Shown here piece after piece: positions 26,006 to 34,255 of a stretch of 64,000 bases of DNA. Source of the DNA: Asticcacaulis machinosus (GTDB lineage: Bacteria; Pseudomonadota; Alphaproteobacteria; Caulobacterales; Caulobacteraceae); assembly GCF_028550435.1 (NCBI RefSeq), contig NZ_JAQQKV010000001.1, positions 1,426,001-1,490,000 on the forward strand, written 5' to 3'. The notes below the pieces were generated by a model. The model was not told the origin of the DNA and made no database searches. It saw only the letters and a list, made by a program, of their open reading frames with translations. A program made the translations under genes and the position numbers. Within the stretch, counting starts at the first letter, position 1. Each line of letters opens with the position of its first letter.

Positions 26006-27196
26006 AGTCTCTGCCGGATCCGCCGGATTGGCGAAACGCACCATGACCTGACAACCGCTGTAGCCTCGCTCTGAGGCCTTGGCCGTGGATTGGCGCACCA
26101 TCTGTTCAGCCGCACGGGCAAACTGGGGCAGCGGATGCGACAGGGTTGATCTGATGCGCACCTCACCCCACGGCGCAATATCAAAGCGCACCATCGCCAT
26201 GCCCTCGATCTTCATGCGGCGCGCCTCTGCCGGATAAAGCTCGGCATTAAACACAAACGGCATGATCTTTTCACGGTCGTCATTGGGGCAGTCCTTCGGC
26301 CCCTCATCCTTATAGAAACTGTCGCGGTATAGCTCGCGCAATTCCGGCCACAGGGATGCGTCATTCGACGGCAAGGGTGCGGGCGGGATGATGTAACTGT
26401 AAAGGCAGTCTTGGGCGGCCGCACCGGAATAATAGTTTAACTGGGACAGCGCCTTTGCGATTTCGGCGGCATCTTCGGCGCGCGCCTCTGAGACAACCTG
26501 CGCCCCCAGCCTGACCTTGCCAGTGTCCAGCACATCATAGCGGGTCACTACACGCTGCGGCCGACCGGGCGCCCGCCTGAAAGTGCGGCTGTCCGGATAG
26601 GCCCGGCTGCGCACCTGCTTACCGGCCGCACGGCACGCCTCCGAGCGGGCATCGGTGTAGGGAATATTCATATAGTTGCGCAAATGGAGCGCCTCATACT
26701 TCAGCAGCATGGCCATTTCAGGCGCATGATCCGTCCTGACCGCCCAGGTCATCTTGCAGCCTTTGAGCGTTTGCGCCTGCGGCCCCAGCGACCAGCCCGC
26801 CGCCCATACCGGCAGAAACTGATTGCCGAACAAAGGCGCGCCGCCTGCGGGCACGGCCATGATATTGGTCAGGCGGCCATCTTTCAGGACATGGAACGAC
26901 AGGGTATAGCTGTTTTCACGCGGTGGCGCCACCACATCGGAAGCGGGCTCAAACACCACTCTGGGCGATGGATTCACCCGGTACATTCCGGCCGGAAATT
27001 TCAGCTCAGACGACCAGTCCAACTTACCGTTTTCGCAGACCACCCCGGCCTGTTTCGGCTCAAGCGTATAGACCTGCGCGGTCGGCATCGGGCTGGGTAT
27101 AGGGCGCTGGGCAGACACCGGCGCAGTATCAATCTGCGCCATAACCGCACCCGCCCCAAAAGGCATGAGTGCCAACGTAAACAGTATCGATTTCAT
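25991..27196 (-). CDS. Exported protein with C-terminal TonB-like domain
   Basis: This 401-residue protein has a cleavable-looking signal (MKSILFTLALMPFGAGAVMAQ). Residues about 300-390 resemble the TonB C-terminal fold: FVFNAELYPAEARRMKIEGMAMVRFDIAPWGEVRIRST, then FARAAEQMVRQS. Classical TonB has an uncleaved N-terminal membrane anchor and a Pro-rich spacer; both appear absent here. The Cys residues (C54, and others in CRAAG, DCLYSY, DCPND and YSGCQV) could form disulfides. The function is unknown. Similar periplasmic TonB_C proteins are common in Caulobacterales and Sphingomonadales. It lies downstream of the IclR gene at the edge of the pectin locus. Confidence 0.7.
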   Translation of the reverse strand: MKSILFTLALMPFGAGAVMAQIDTAPVSAQRPIPSPMPTAQVYTLEPKQAGVVCENGKLDWSSELKFPAGMYRVNPSPRVVFEPASDVVAPPRENSYTLSFHVLKDGRLTNIMAVPAGGAPLFGNQFLPVWAAGWSLGPQAQTLKGCKMTWAVRTDHAPEMAMLLKYEALHLRNYMNIPYTDARSEACRAAGKQVRSRAYPDSRTFRRAPGRPQRVVTRYDVLDTGKVRLGAQVVSEARAEDAAEIAKALSQLNYYSGAAAQDCLYSYIIPPAPLPSNDASLWPELRELYRDSFYKDEGPKDCPNDDREKIMPFVFNAELYPAEARRMKIEGMAMVRFDIAPWGEVRIRSTLSHPLPQFARAAEQMVRQSTAKASERGYSGCQVMVRFANPADPAETDAES

Positions 27197-27282
27197 GAGC
27201 CCCCCGACATTTTATCGGTTCAACCTATCGGGGTTTTATGACGCCATCAATACAAATCTGACGCAGGCGATAATAACCGCCC

Positions 27283-28086
27283 CTAGCCCTTATAGCCCAG
27301 TTCGCGGCTGATGGTGGCGGTGACTTCCTTGACATAGCCTTTGAGGGTTTCAAGGCGGGCATCGTCCATATATTGCGCCGCACTGGAGATCGAAATCGCC
27401 GCCACAATATTGCCCGACAGATCACGAATGGGGGCGGCCACGCAGCGGATACGGTCTTCGTTTTCATCCATGTCGAGGGCAAATCCGCCCTCGCGATACC
27501 CCTGCATGACCTCTAGCCAGCCTTTGAGATCATAACGGTATTTCGGAAATTCGCGCGCTTCGCGGTTATAGACTTCGCGCAGCTTATCCTCATCGGCATC
27601 CAGCAGCAGGGCCTTGCCCAGACCGGTCGGGCGCAGATACTGACGCTCCCCGATCACGCAGCGCACTTCGATGCGACGCGTGCCCGGAATCTTATCAATA
27701 TAGTGCACCTGATGGCCATCCAGTACGCCCAGATTGATCGTGTCGCCGGTATCGGCCGCCAGCCGCACCAGATGATCGTGGGACACCCGTGTCAGGGTAA
27801 TCTGCTGTGAGGCGGCGTGGCCCAGTTCCAGCAGCATAGTCCCCAGCGCATAGCCTTCGCGCTGGGTGAACACTAAAAAATGCTCCTCCACCAGCGTCGT
27901 CGCCAGCCGGTGCACGGTCGATTTGTTCAGGCCCAGCGATTTGGAGATCTTACCCAGCGTGTTATCACCTTTGGACACGCGCTTAAGCACATCCAGTCCG
28001 CGCATCAGGGTCAGGGCACCGGTGACACCGCGTTCTTTATCCTCGCTCGCGGACACCAACAGATCCTGATCGGCCAAATCGCTCAT
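27283..28086 (-). CDS. IclR-family transcriptional regulator, KdgR-like
   Basis: This 267-residue regulator starts at the ATG at 28086, chosen because GGAAGAG precedes it; an in-frame upstream start at 28119 would add 11 residues. The N-terminal winged helix domain (LMRGLDVLKRVSKGDNTLGKISKSLGLNKSTVHRLATTLVEE, about residues 25-70) is followed by an IclR effector domain with GDTINLGVLDGHQVHYIDKIPGTRRIEV, PTGLGKALL and AAPIRDLSGNIVAAISIS. KdgR of enterobacteria belongs to this family and senses 2-keto-3-deoxygluconate. Here the gene sits at the end of the minus-strand pectin operon, so it is the best candidate for local pectin control. The dyads at 15024-15121 are candidate targets; direct evidence is lacking. 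Confidence 0.88.
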   Translation of the reverse strand: MSDLADQDLLVSASEDKERGVTGALTLMRGLDVLKRVSKGDNTLGKISKSLGLNKSTVHRLATTLVEEHFLVFTQREGYALGTMLLELGHAASQQITLTRVSHDHLVRLAADTGDTINLGVLDGHQVHYIDKIPGTRRIEVRCVIGERQYLRPTGLGKALLLDADEDKLREVYNREAREFPKYRYDLKGWLEVMQGYREGGFALDMDENEDRIRCVAAPIRDLSGNIVAAISISSAAQYMDDARLETLKGYVKEVTATISRELGYKG

Positions 28087-28212
28087 ACCGTTTACTCTTC
28101 CCTTGCCGGCGCACGTCATCCCGAAATTCGGATAACCGTCCCAAATTATAGGCCAGCCCCGCCCCTAAACGCAAGTGTCAGACAAAAGACTATTTTTTGC
28201 AGGCTTGAATGG

Positions 28213-29352
28213 TTATCGCAGGCTGGACAGAGGTATGCGTGTCAGGGCGATGCTTTCTTTGTGGGCAGAATATACGACATAAAGATGGTCCTGCCAGACA
28301 ACGGATTTAGGATAGTGGTAGCCCAGCCGTTTATAGCGCCCCTCAAACCTGAGCGGTTCAATATCGTCCCCACCGCGCAGCAGGTAGGACCGCGTAAAGG
28401 TGCGGCCATCATCGCTTAAGGTCACGGCCAACGGCATCCGCAGTTTATCACCGTTCGGCGCATTGACCATATAGGCGGTCCCGTCCGGCAGGTTACCGGC
28501 GCTTTGTTTGGCGCGCGCGTCCGGCATATTGGTCAGGGCGGGTTGCGTCCAGGTCTGACCGCGATCACAGCTTTCCGAGGCCAGTTGCTTAAAGGTCGAG
28601 GCCTGATCACGAAACACCATGACCGCGCAGTTACCGCGCAGGAACAGGCTGGGTTCCAGTTCGCGGCTGACCTTACCCTCGTGCGGCAAGTTGGTCATCT
28701 GTCCGCGCCGCCAGCCGCTGATCCCCAGCGGATCATCGGTAAAGAACGGTGCCGCGATCATGCCCGGTCGCAGGTGAAAGGCGGTGATAATCCGGCCGTC
28801 GGCCAAGGCGTGCGGATCCTGCTCGATAATGCCCTGAACCGGTTGATTATCCGCACCGGTGACGGGCTCTGGCTTTGACCAGTTTACGCCGTCAGAACTG
28901 CGGATATAGGCGGTGTATCCACCGTCACCCGACTGAAATCCGGTCGGCCAGACATTGATATAGGCAATCAGGGTCTGACCATCCGACCACCAGCCGCCGT
29001 TGGAGTGCATTTGCCCGCCCGAACCCGCAGGCATCAGAACCTTTGGTTTATCCCAGACCACCCCGTCGGCGGATGAGGCATACATGATCTTGGTGTCAGA
29101 GCTGTCTTCATCGGTGGCGGAGGATTGCCACTGGGCATAGAGACGACCTTTGAACGGGTAAAGCACCGCGCCGTTATTGAATTTATCGTCGTCGGACATG
29201 GGCGTGAAAATAGTGACGGTCTCAGTCCCCGTGGCCCGCGCCAGTCCCAGATTCTGCCGCGACGGATCAAACAAACCCGCCGCGATCGTATAGGGCGCTT
29301 CGGCCACAGCGGGCGCCGCCATCAGGGTCAGCGCCAGCCATAGCCCCCTCAC
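28213..29352 (-). CDS. Sialidase-fold (BNR-type) exported protein
   Basis: This 379-residue protein starts with GTG overlapping the stop of the preceding PL1 gene by 4 nt (GTGA), so it is translationally coupled. A signal peptide (about residues 1-18, ending AVAEA) precedes a beta-propeller with Asp-box-like repeats: SSDGVNWSKP, SCDRGQTWTQP and SADGVVWDKP. The sialidase superfamily includes enzymes that act on many sugars, and sialic acid is unlikely here. Possible catalytic acids lie in DQPHAL-like (IEQDPHALADGR) and SRELEPSLF. In this operon it might attack a rhamnogalacturonan or side-chain linkage. I cannot assign a CAZy family. Confidence 0.65.
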   Translation of the reverse strand: MRGLWLALTLMAAPAVAEAPYTIAAGLFDPSRQNLGLARATGTETVTIFTPMSDDDKFNNGAVLYPFKGRLYAQWQSSATDEDSSDTKIMYASSADGVVWDKPKVLMPAGSGGQMHSNGGWWSDGQTLIAYINVWPTGFQSGDGGYTAYIRSSDGVNWSKPEPVTGADNQPVQGIIEQDPHALADGRIITAFHLRPGMIAAPFFTDDPLGISGWRRGQMTNLPHEGKVSRELEPSLFLRGNCAVMVFRDQASTFKQLASESCDRGQTWTQPALTNMPDARAKQSAGNLPDGTAYMVNAPNGDKLRMPLAVTLSDDGRTFTRSYLLRGGDDIEPLRFEGRYKRLGYHYPKSVVWQDHLYVVYSAHKESIALTRIPLSSLR

Positions 29353-30716
29353 CGCGCGGCGGCCTTAGGGTACAGCGATGCCCAGCCGGCCTTGGGCGAC
29401 ATGTCGTCAAGGTTCCAGTCGGCCTCGGTGAACGGCGCGGCGGTGGGCTTATAGTCCGGATAACCGCTCGACTCTGCCTCATTATCCACGATCTTGCCGC
29501 GGCCTTCGGCAACATCGGAGATGATCTTGAAGTCGATCTTATCGCGCGCCCACGGCCGCATACCGGCGCTGACATAGATGGCGTTTTCCAGCTTGGCCGC
29601 CGGAATGATGCTGATACCCGCCGGCAGGTATGGGGTTTTCGCCGTCAGAATCTGCGCGCCCGACGCCGTATAACGCCCGGTCTGCGGCAGCTTATTGCCG
29701 TTCTCATCGGCGGCGATATTGTCCTTAAGGTACAGGCTGACATCGCCTGAGCCGCCCAGTGCAAATAACGGCACGCCCTTACGGGTATCAGGGCCTGCAC
29801 GATAGACATTGCCGATCAGGGTGATGATCCCCGTCTGCGGCGGCACGTCACCCCATTCATGGGCGATCAGGTTATAGTGCACCGCCTTGCCGCCCGGATT
29901 GTGGATCAGGTTATTGACGATGGCGACATGAGCCCCGCCCTTGATCAGGGGGCTGCGTTCTTCATTGGAATTATAGAGATTGCCGTAGATCAGGATTTTC
30001 TCGGCATTGTCATGGATCAGGGTGCCTTTGGAGTGTTCGCCCTTTTCGTGGACCGAATTGGCCAGCCCTTCGGCAATGATATTGTGGCTTAAGGTGACGC
30101 GATTGGATGTGCCTTTGCGCCATTCATCCGGCGTGGCCCCTTCAAAGCGCGGGCCCGACGCCGACAAATTCTCATCGGTCGCCCAGGAAAATGAGCAGTG
30201 GTCGATGATGACATTATAGGCACTGCGGGTCGACAGGCCATCAAGGCCGCCACTGCGCGGGGCCTTATCGTTGGCGCCGGGGCGAATGGCCACATGTTGC
30301 AGGATCACGTCATGGGTCGCGATCCCGAACTCGCCGCGCACAAAGGTAATGCCGGGGTTCGGCGCCGTCTGGCCCGCAATGGTCACATAAGGCTTGGCGA
30401 TACGTAAAGTAGCCCCCTTAAGGTCGATCACCCCGCCCACTTCAAACACGATGATGCGCGGGCCATCGGCGGTAATGGCTTCAGCAAATGATCCGGGGCC
30501 GGTGGCATTGAGGGTAGTGACGCGGATGATCCGGCCGCCTTGACCGCCCTTGGTATCGGCGGCCCAACCCTTCACGTCAGCCGAGGTCTGGCTGAGGTCA
30601 TGATCCTCGGTAAAGGCTTTCGCCGGCTGTACCTGAGCGGTGGCGGCATAGGCCGCGCCCGTGAGCATCAATGCCGCACATCCGGCGCCTAAGAAGGATT
30701 TCAGATAATTGGGCAT
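29349..30716 (-). CDS. Pectate lyase, PL1-like (copy 1)
   Basis: This 455-residue exported protein has a signal ending near GAAYAA. It has the parallel beta-helix pattern of PL1-like pectate lyases: GGRIIRVTTLNATGPGSFAEAI, IIVFEVGGVIDL, PYVTIAGQTAP, VIIDHCSFSWATDENLS and the later LIHDNAEKILIYGNLY. PL1 enzymes split polygalacturonate by calcium-dependent beta-elimination. The acidic residues in DHCSFSWATDE correspond to the calcium-binding region of the family. It is about 40% longer at the C-terminus than minimal PL1 enzymes, with no separate module that I recognise. A paralogue lies at 40140-41384. It is co-transcribed with CE12 (40-nt gap) and the sialidase-fold gene (4-nt overlap). Confidence 0.85.
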   Translation of the reverse strand: MPNYLKSFLGAGCAALMLTGAAYAATAQVQPAKAFTEDHDLSQTSADVKGWAADTKGGQGGRIIRVTTLNATGPGSFAEAITADGPRIIVFEVGGVIDLKGATLRIAKPYVTIAGQTAPNPGITFVRGEFGIATHDVILQHVAIRPGANDKAPRSGGLDGLSTRSAYNVIIDHCSFSWATDENLSASGPRFEGATPDEWRKGTSNRVTLSHNIIAEGLANSVHEKGEHSKGTLIHDNAEKILIYGNLYNSNEERSPLIKGGAHVAIVNNLIHNPGGKAVHYNLIAHEWGDVPPQTGIITLIGNVYRAGPDTRKGVPLFALGGSGDVSLYLKDNIAADENGNKLPQTGRYTASGAQILTAKTPYLPAGISIIPAAKLENAIYVSAGMRPWARDKIDFKIISDVAEGRGKIVDNEAESSGYPDYKPTAAPFTEADWNLDDMSPKAGWASLYPKAAAR

Positions 30717-30756
30717 AGTAACCTCCAGTAATTTCTATTTTTATATCGGCTTATGT

Positions 30757-31659
30757 TTATGGAATCAGATCGCGACGCAGATCCGGCACGGCGGCGGCCA
30801 GTTCACGGGTGACAATGGTAGCAAAAAAGTCTGCGCCGTCACGGCCCAGATGGGTGTAATCGAAACTCAGCTTCGCCTGCCCCATCGGCTCCAGCGAATT
30901 GCGTATCTGCTCTTCGGTCAGGGGCGGCGCATTGGGTACTGGCGCAACCCCGGTTGAGCCCGCAATGGTCGTGCCAGTCTTTCCGGCCTCCAGCACCTGC
31001 GGTGATGGCGGTTTCTGGGCAAACTTCATGGCCTCAACCGCCCCCATCGCCTGCACCGCTTCCTGTGAGCGGGCATAGAGGTCGACCAGCGGCACATTCA
31101 TGTCTTTCGCCACCGCCCGCGCCGCGTCGGCCCACGGCCCCAGATCGTTTTCGACCTTACCGTCCTTAAAACCCCGCCGCGTCAGGGGCGTCAGCAGCAC
31201 CGGAATAGCCCCCGCAGCGCGCACCTCATTGACATATGCCGCCAGATTTTGCGGAAACTCGGTCTCAAGATCGGTGGATCGCCCCGGCTTACCCGGCTGG
31301 TCATTGTGGCCAAACTGGATCAGCACATAGGTCTTGGCAAACCCGCCCGACTTCATCTCAGCCAAAGCGATATCCCATGAGCCTTCGGCGCGATAGTTGA
31401 AGGTCGAACGCCCGCCGCGCGCCAGGTTCACACACGCGGTAAACGAGGTCAGGTGATAACCGCAAAAGCTCGGCCCCCAGCCACCAACCACTGCCGTCGT
31501 CGAATCCCCGACCAGAACGATCTTTTTGGCCGTGACTTTTTTGACCTGCGCGCGGGCCTCGGCATCGGTCACCACCGGTGGGGCAGCAGGGGCGACTGGC
31601 GTCTGGGCCATAGCGGATGTCGCCAGCAGACCTGCCATCAAAGGGATAAGTAACTTCAT
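30757..31659 (-). CDS. Rhamnogalacturonan acetylesterase, CE12 (SGNH hydrolase)
   Basis: This 300-residue protein has a signal peptide (cleavage near AMAQT). The four SGNH blocks are visible: nucleophile S53 in VGDSTT, the oxyanion Gly in NLARGGRS, N119 in QFGHND, and the D267/H270 pair in FDYTHLG. GHND and DYTHLG are typical of rhamnogalacturonan acetylesterases, which remove O-acetyl groups from galacturonate in rhamnogalacturonan I so that lyases can act. A Pro/Ala-rich insertion (about residues 215-255) before the catalytic DxxH block is longer than usual. It is the gene between GH43-like and PL1 in the minus-strand pectin operon (17- and 40-nt gaps). Confidence 0.92.
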   Translation of the reverse strand: MKLLIPLMAGLLATSAMAQTPVAPAAPPVVTDAEARAQVKKVTAKKIVLVGDSTTAVVGGWGPSFCGYHLTSFTACVNLARGGRSTFNYRAEGSWDIALAEMKSGGFAKTYVLIQFGHNDQPGKPGRSTDLETEFPQNLAAYVNEVRAAGAIPVLLTPLTRRGFKDGKVENDLGPWADAARAVAKDMNVPLVDLYARSQEAVQAMGAVEAMKFAQKPPSPQVLEAGKTGTTIAGSTGVAPVPNAPPLTEEQIRNSLEPMGQAKLSFDYTHLGRDGADFFATIVTRELAAAVPDLRRDLIP

Positions 31660-31676
31660 AGGCGTGGCTCCCGTAT

Positions 31677-32924
31677 TTATGTATATGGCGCGAAGGGCTG
31701 GGTTTTACTGGCCCGTATCTTACCCTGTGCATCGAATTCTATGGCAATCAGGCCGGGCTTTTCGCGAAACGGCATCTGGTCGTCATTGCCGAAAAAGGTC
31801 TGCCACCACTGGCCGTCCTTATCGCGGAAGACATTGCCCCCGCCCGCCCCCGCCGGCCCTTCGTGCCGTCCACGGTAAGGGCCGTACAGTTTGTCCGACG
31901 TGGCGAACATAAACGAATAACGCCCATAATAAAAATCGCACGCCCCCAGATAATAGGTGCCCTCGCGCTTAAACAGGGTCACCCCTTCAAAGCCAAGCTG
32001 GCGCAGGGCATGGTCGTCTTTTTTGTAATGGGTGTCGGGATTAAGATCAGGGTCGGTAAATACCATCGGCTGCCAGTCACCCGCAAAGCCGCTGAAGTCC
32101 GGCTTGATCTCACGGATCGTTTCCCCGCCGCCGTAGGACAGATAAACTCGGCCCTCATCAGCAAACAGGGTGGAATCAATCCCGCCCTTGATCGGTTCAT
32201 CCGACAGAACATGGACATAGGGGCCGGTCGGCTTACCTGTAGTGCTTTTCAGCACCCCGATGCCGACACCGCTGATGCAGTGGCACAGGTAGTAATTGCC
32301 ATTGATAAAATGGATTTCCGGCGCCCAGATTGCCCGGAACGGCACGCCCTGGCGCATCGTCCAGTTCTTTTCCCACTTACCGTCGCGCTCAATGCTCCAG
32401 ACAAGGCCGAGATAATCCCAGCGCTTAAGATCACGCGACCGCCACAGCTCAATGCCGTCATTGAAGGCCCAGATATTATCGCCGGTCGAGCCGGTCATGT
32501 AGTAGTAACCGTCCCCCCCAAGGCAAATAATGGTGTCACGGATATGGGTCTCCCAGATCGGCCGGATCGCGGGTAAAAGGCCGCTTTTCACCGCCGCGCC
32601 GCCATCGGCATTATCCCAGGCCGCGGTGGGGTAGGTGCGCGGTATGGGGCCTTTGTAGCGCACCTCGGACAGGTTTGAGACCCAGCCGCCGTCCTGATTA
32701 TCCCGCGTGACCGGCCCGCCCGCACCATTGACACCGCGAAATGGCCAGTAGTCTTTGGCAGGGGCTGGCACAATCCGGCGGCTGTTGTCGGCCTTCGTCA
32801 GGCGCGGTGTGCCGGGCTTAGGGTAGGTGTCATAAACGGCACCGGTTTGCGCGTGCCCAATCGATGGACTGACCAAAGCCGCCGCCATCCCGCCTAAAAC
32901 CTGCCGCCGGTCAAACCGCATCAC
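31677..32924 (-). CDS. GH43-like glycoside hydrolase
   Basis: This 415-residue protein has a Tat-type signal (FDRRQVLGGMAAALVS). The five-bladed propeller pattern of GH43/GH32 clan enzymes is visible: RDTIICLGGDGYYYMTGST, GIELWRSRDLKRWDYLGLVW, AIWAPEIHFINGNYYLCHC, GGIDSTLFADEGRVYLSYGG and GFEGVTLFKREGTYYLG. Candidate acids are the Asp of RDTI, the Asp of GIDSTL and the Glu of GFEGV. Such enzymes usually remove arabinose or galactose from pectin side chains. The subfamily is unclear and the order is slightly unusual because of an N-terminal extension of about 100 residues. Its start overlaps the stop of the upstream PL10 gene (ATGA), showing translational coupling. A second in-frame ATG follows immediately. 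Confidence 0.8.
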   Translation of the reverse strand: MMRFDRRQVLGGMAAALVSPSIGHAQTGAVYDTYPKPGTPRLTKADNSRRIVPAPAKDYWPFRGVNGAGGPVTRDNQDGGWVSNLSEVRYKGPIPRTYPTAAWDNADGGAAVKSGLLPAIRPIWETHIRDTIICLGGDGYYYMTGSTGDNIWAFNDGIELWRSRDLKRWDYLGLVWSIERDGKWEKNWTMRQGVPFRAIWAPEIHFINGNYYLCHCISGVGIGVLKSTTGKPTGPYVHVLSDEPIKGGIDSTLFADEGRVYLSYGGGETIREIKPDFSGFAGDWQPMVFTDPDLNPDTHYKKDDHALRQLGFEGVTLFKREGTYYLGACDFYYGRYSFMFATSDKLYGPYRGRHEGPAGAGGGNVFRDKDGQWWQTFFGNDDQMPFREKPGLIAIEFDAQGKIRASKTQPFAPYT

Positions 32925-34240
32925 TTCACCTGCGGATGTTTGGCGCGCCAGCCTTCATAGGTCTCAATGGCCTTTTGCGGGCTGGTCGAGAACCAGGCAT
33001 AGCCATTGCGGCGACCGGCGCTGACATCATCAACCGTATCGAAAATCTGCTTTGAGCGGTCACTGAAAATCGGTTTCAAGGCTTTCATGTCGTAATAGCG
33101 CGACCACAACGGCGGGGCATCGGCCTGCGCGTGCAGGCGGCGGCCATCGTCGCCCTCGACGCGCTTAAAGACATAGCCGTCGATCTTAAGCTGTTTAAGC
33201 ATGGCGACACCGGCATGGACGGCCTTGACCTCTTCCGGTGACGGATCAGGGCGCTGCATCAGATACATCAGTATACCGGCGCTTTCAGTCGAGGATAGCG
33301 ACGGCGGCTCATAGTTGCGGGCCGAGGTCGGCTGTCCGGTCAGCGGATCATACTGCTGCGGCCACAGGGTCAGCTTACCGTCGATCACCACCTGTCCGGC
33401 CAGTAGGGCCTTTAACCCCGCCTGTTCGGCGGCGCGGGCGCGGGCTTTGAGGGCATCCGGCAAAAACGCGAAATCGCCCTTGCCCTGAGCTTGGCCCGCC
33501 CCGGCATCGCGCATCAGGCTGATCACGCCCTCCATCGCATTGTCGTTGAGGGTGACCATGTCATGATAGCCGCCCTGCAGCGGCCAGACCTGCGGCCAGC
33601 CACCGTTCGGAAACTGAGCGGCCAAAAGGTACTCGATCCCACGCACAATGCTGTTGTGATAAGGGGCGGCCTCCGCCGGATTTTGGGCTGCCACCCGCGC
33701 CAGATAGCGGATTTCGGTGATGGTCGCGCCATTATCGGTCGTGCCGACATAGCTCCATTTGTCGATCAGCGGCCGGTCGAAATTAGCTGGATCATTGACG
33801 CGGTTTTCATTGCCGCCGACATAGGCCTGCCCCTTCTGGCGTGGCGGGACGTTATAGGGCTGGTTCTTGCCCCAACCGCCGGCGGGGGTCTGGTAGCTGA
33901 CGATCGAATCCGCCACGGCGCGGGCCTCAGGGGTTTTGTACCACGCGGCCTCGGCTTTAAGCGGCATGGTCGCTTCGCCATTGCCGGTCGCCGGTTCGGC
34001 GGGGATCGTGGTCAGGCCTTTGCGCTCGGCCAGCAGGGCGTCCTGATCGGCGGTCATCCGGGCTTTTGAGCGCGCCAGATAGTCCAGCCAGGCTTTAGAC
34101 TGCGGGCCCGCCAGTTCGGTAATGCGGGCCTCATTCAGCGGTGGCGACGGCACATTCATGCCGATTTCCTTGGCCTGAGCGGTGGTCAGGAAAGCCGCGG
34201 CCATGAGGGCAGCCAGTGACGGAACGATATATTTTTTCAC
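32921..34240 (-). CDS. Pectate lyase, PL10 family (copy C)
   Basis: This 439-residue exported enzyme has a signal ending near TTAQA. The same ordered motifs as copy A are present: VSYQTPAGGWGKNQP, SYVGTTDNGATITEIRYLARV, FPNGGWPQVWPLQGGYHDMVTLNDNAM, SARNYEPPSLSSTES and the C-terminal GRRNGYAWFSTSPQKAIETYEGW. It is closer to copy A than to copy B, which has the SLDNDATT variant. It lies within the minus-strand operon between GH2 (15-nt gap) and the GH43-like gene (4-nt overlap). It acts on de-esterified homogalacturonan after the CE8 esterase encoded nearby. Confidence 0.92.
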   Translation of the reverse strand: MKKYIVPSLAALMAAAFLTTAQAKEIGMNVPSPPLNEARITELAGPQSKAWLDYLARSKARMTADQDALLAERKGLTTIPAEPATGNGEATMPLKAEAAWYKTPEARAVADSIVSYQTPAGGWGKNQPYNVPPRQKGQAYVGGNENRVNDPANFDRPLIDKWSYVGTTDNGATITEIRYLARVAAQNPAEAAPYHNSIVRGIEYLLAAQFPNGGWPQVWPLQGGYHDMVTLNDNAMEGVISLMRDAGAGQAQGKGDFAFLPDALKARARAAEQAGLKALLAGQVVIDGKLTLWPQQYDPLTGQPTSARNYEPPSLSSTESAGILMYLMQRPDPSPEEVKAVHAGVAMLKQLKIDGYVFKRVEGDDGRRLHAQADAPPLWSRYYDMKALKPIFSDRSKQIFDTVDDVSAGRRNGYAWFSTSPQKAIETYEGWRAKHPQVK

Positions 34241-34255
34241 GATGTTCTTCCCTGT

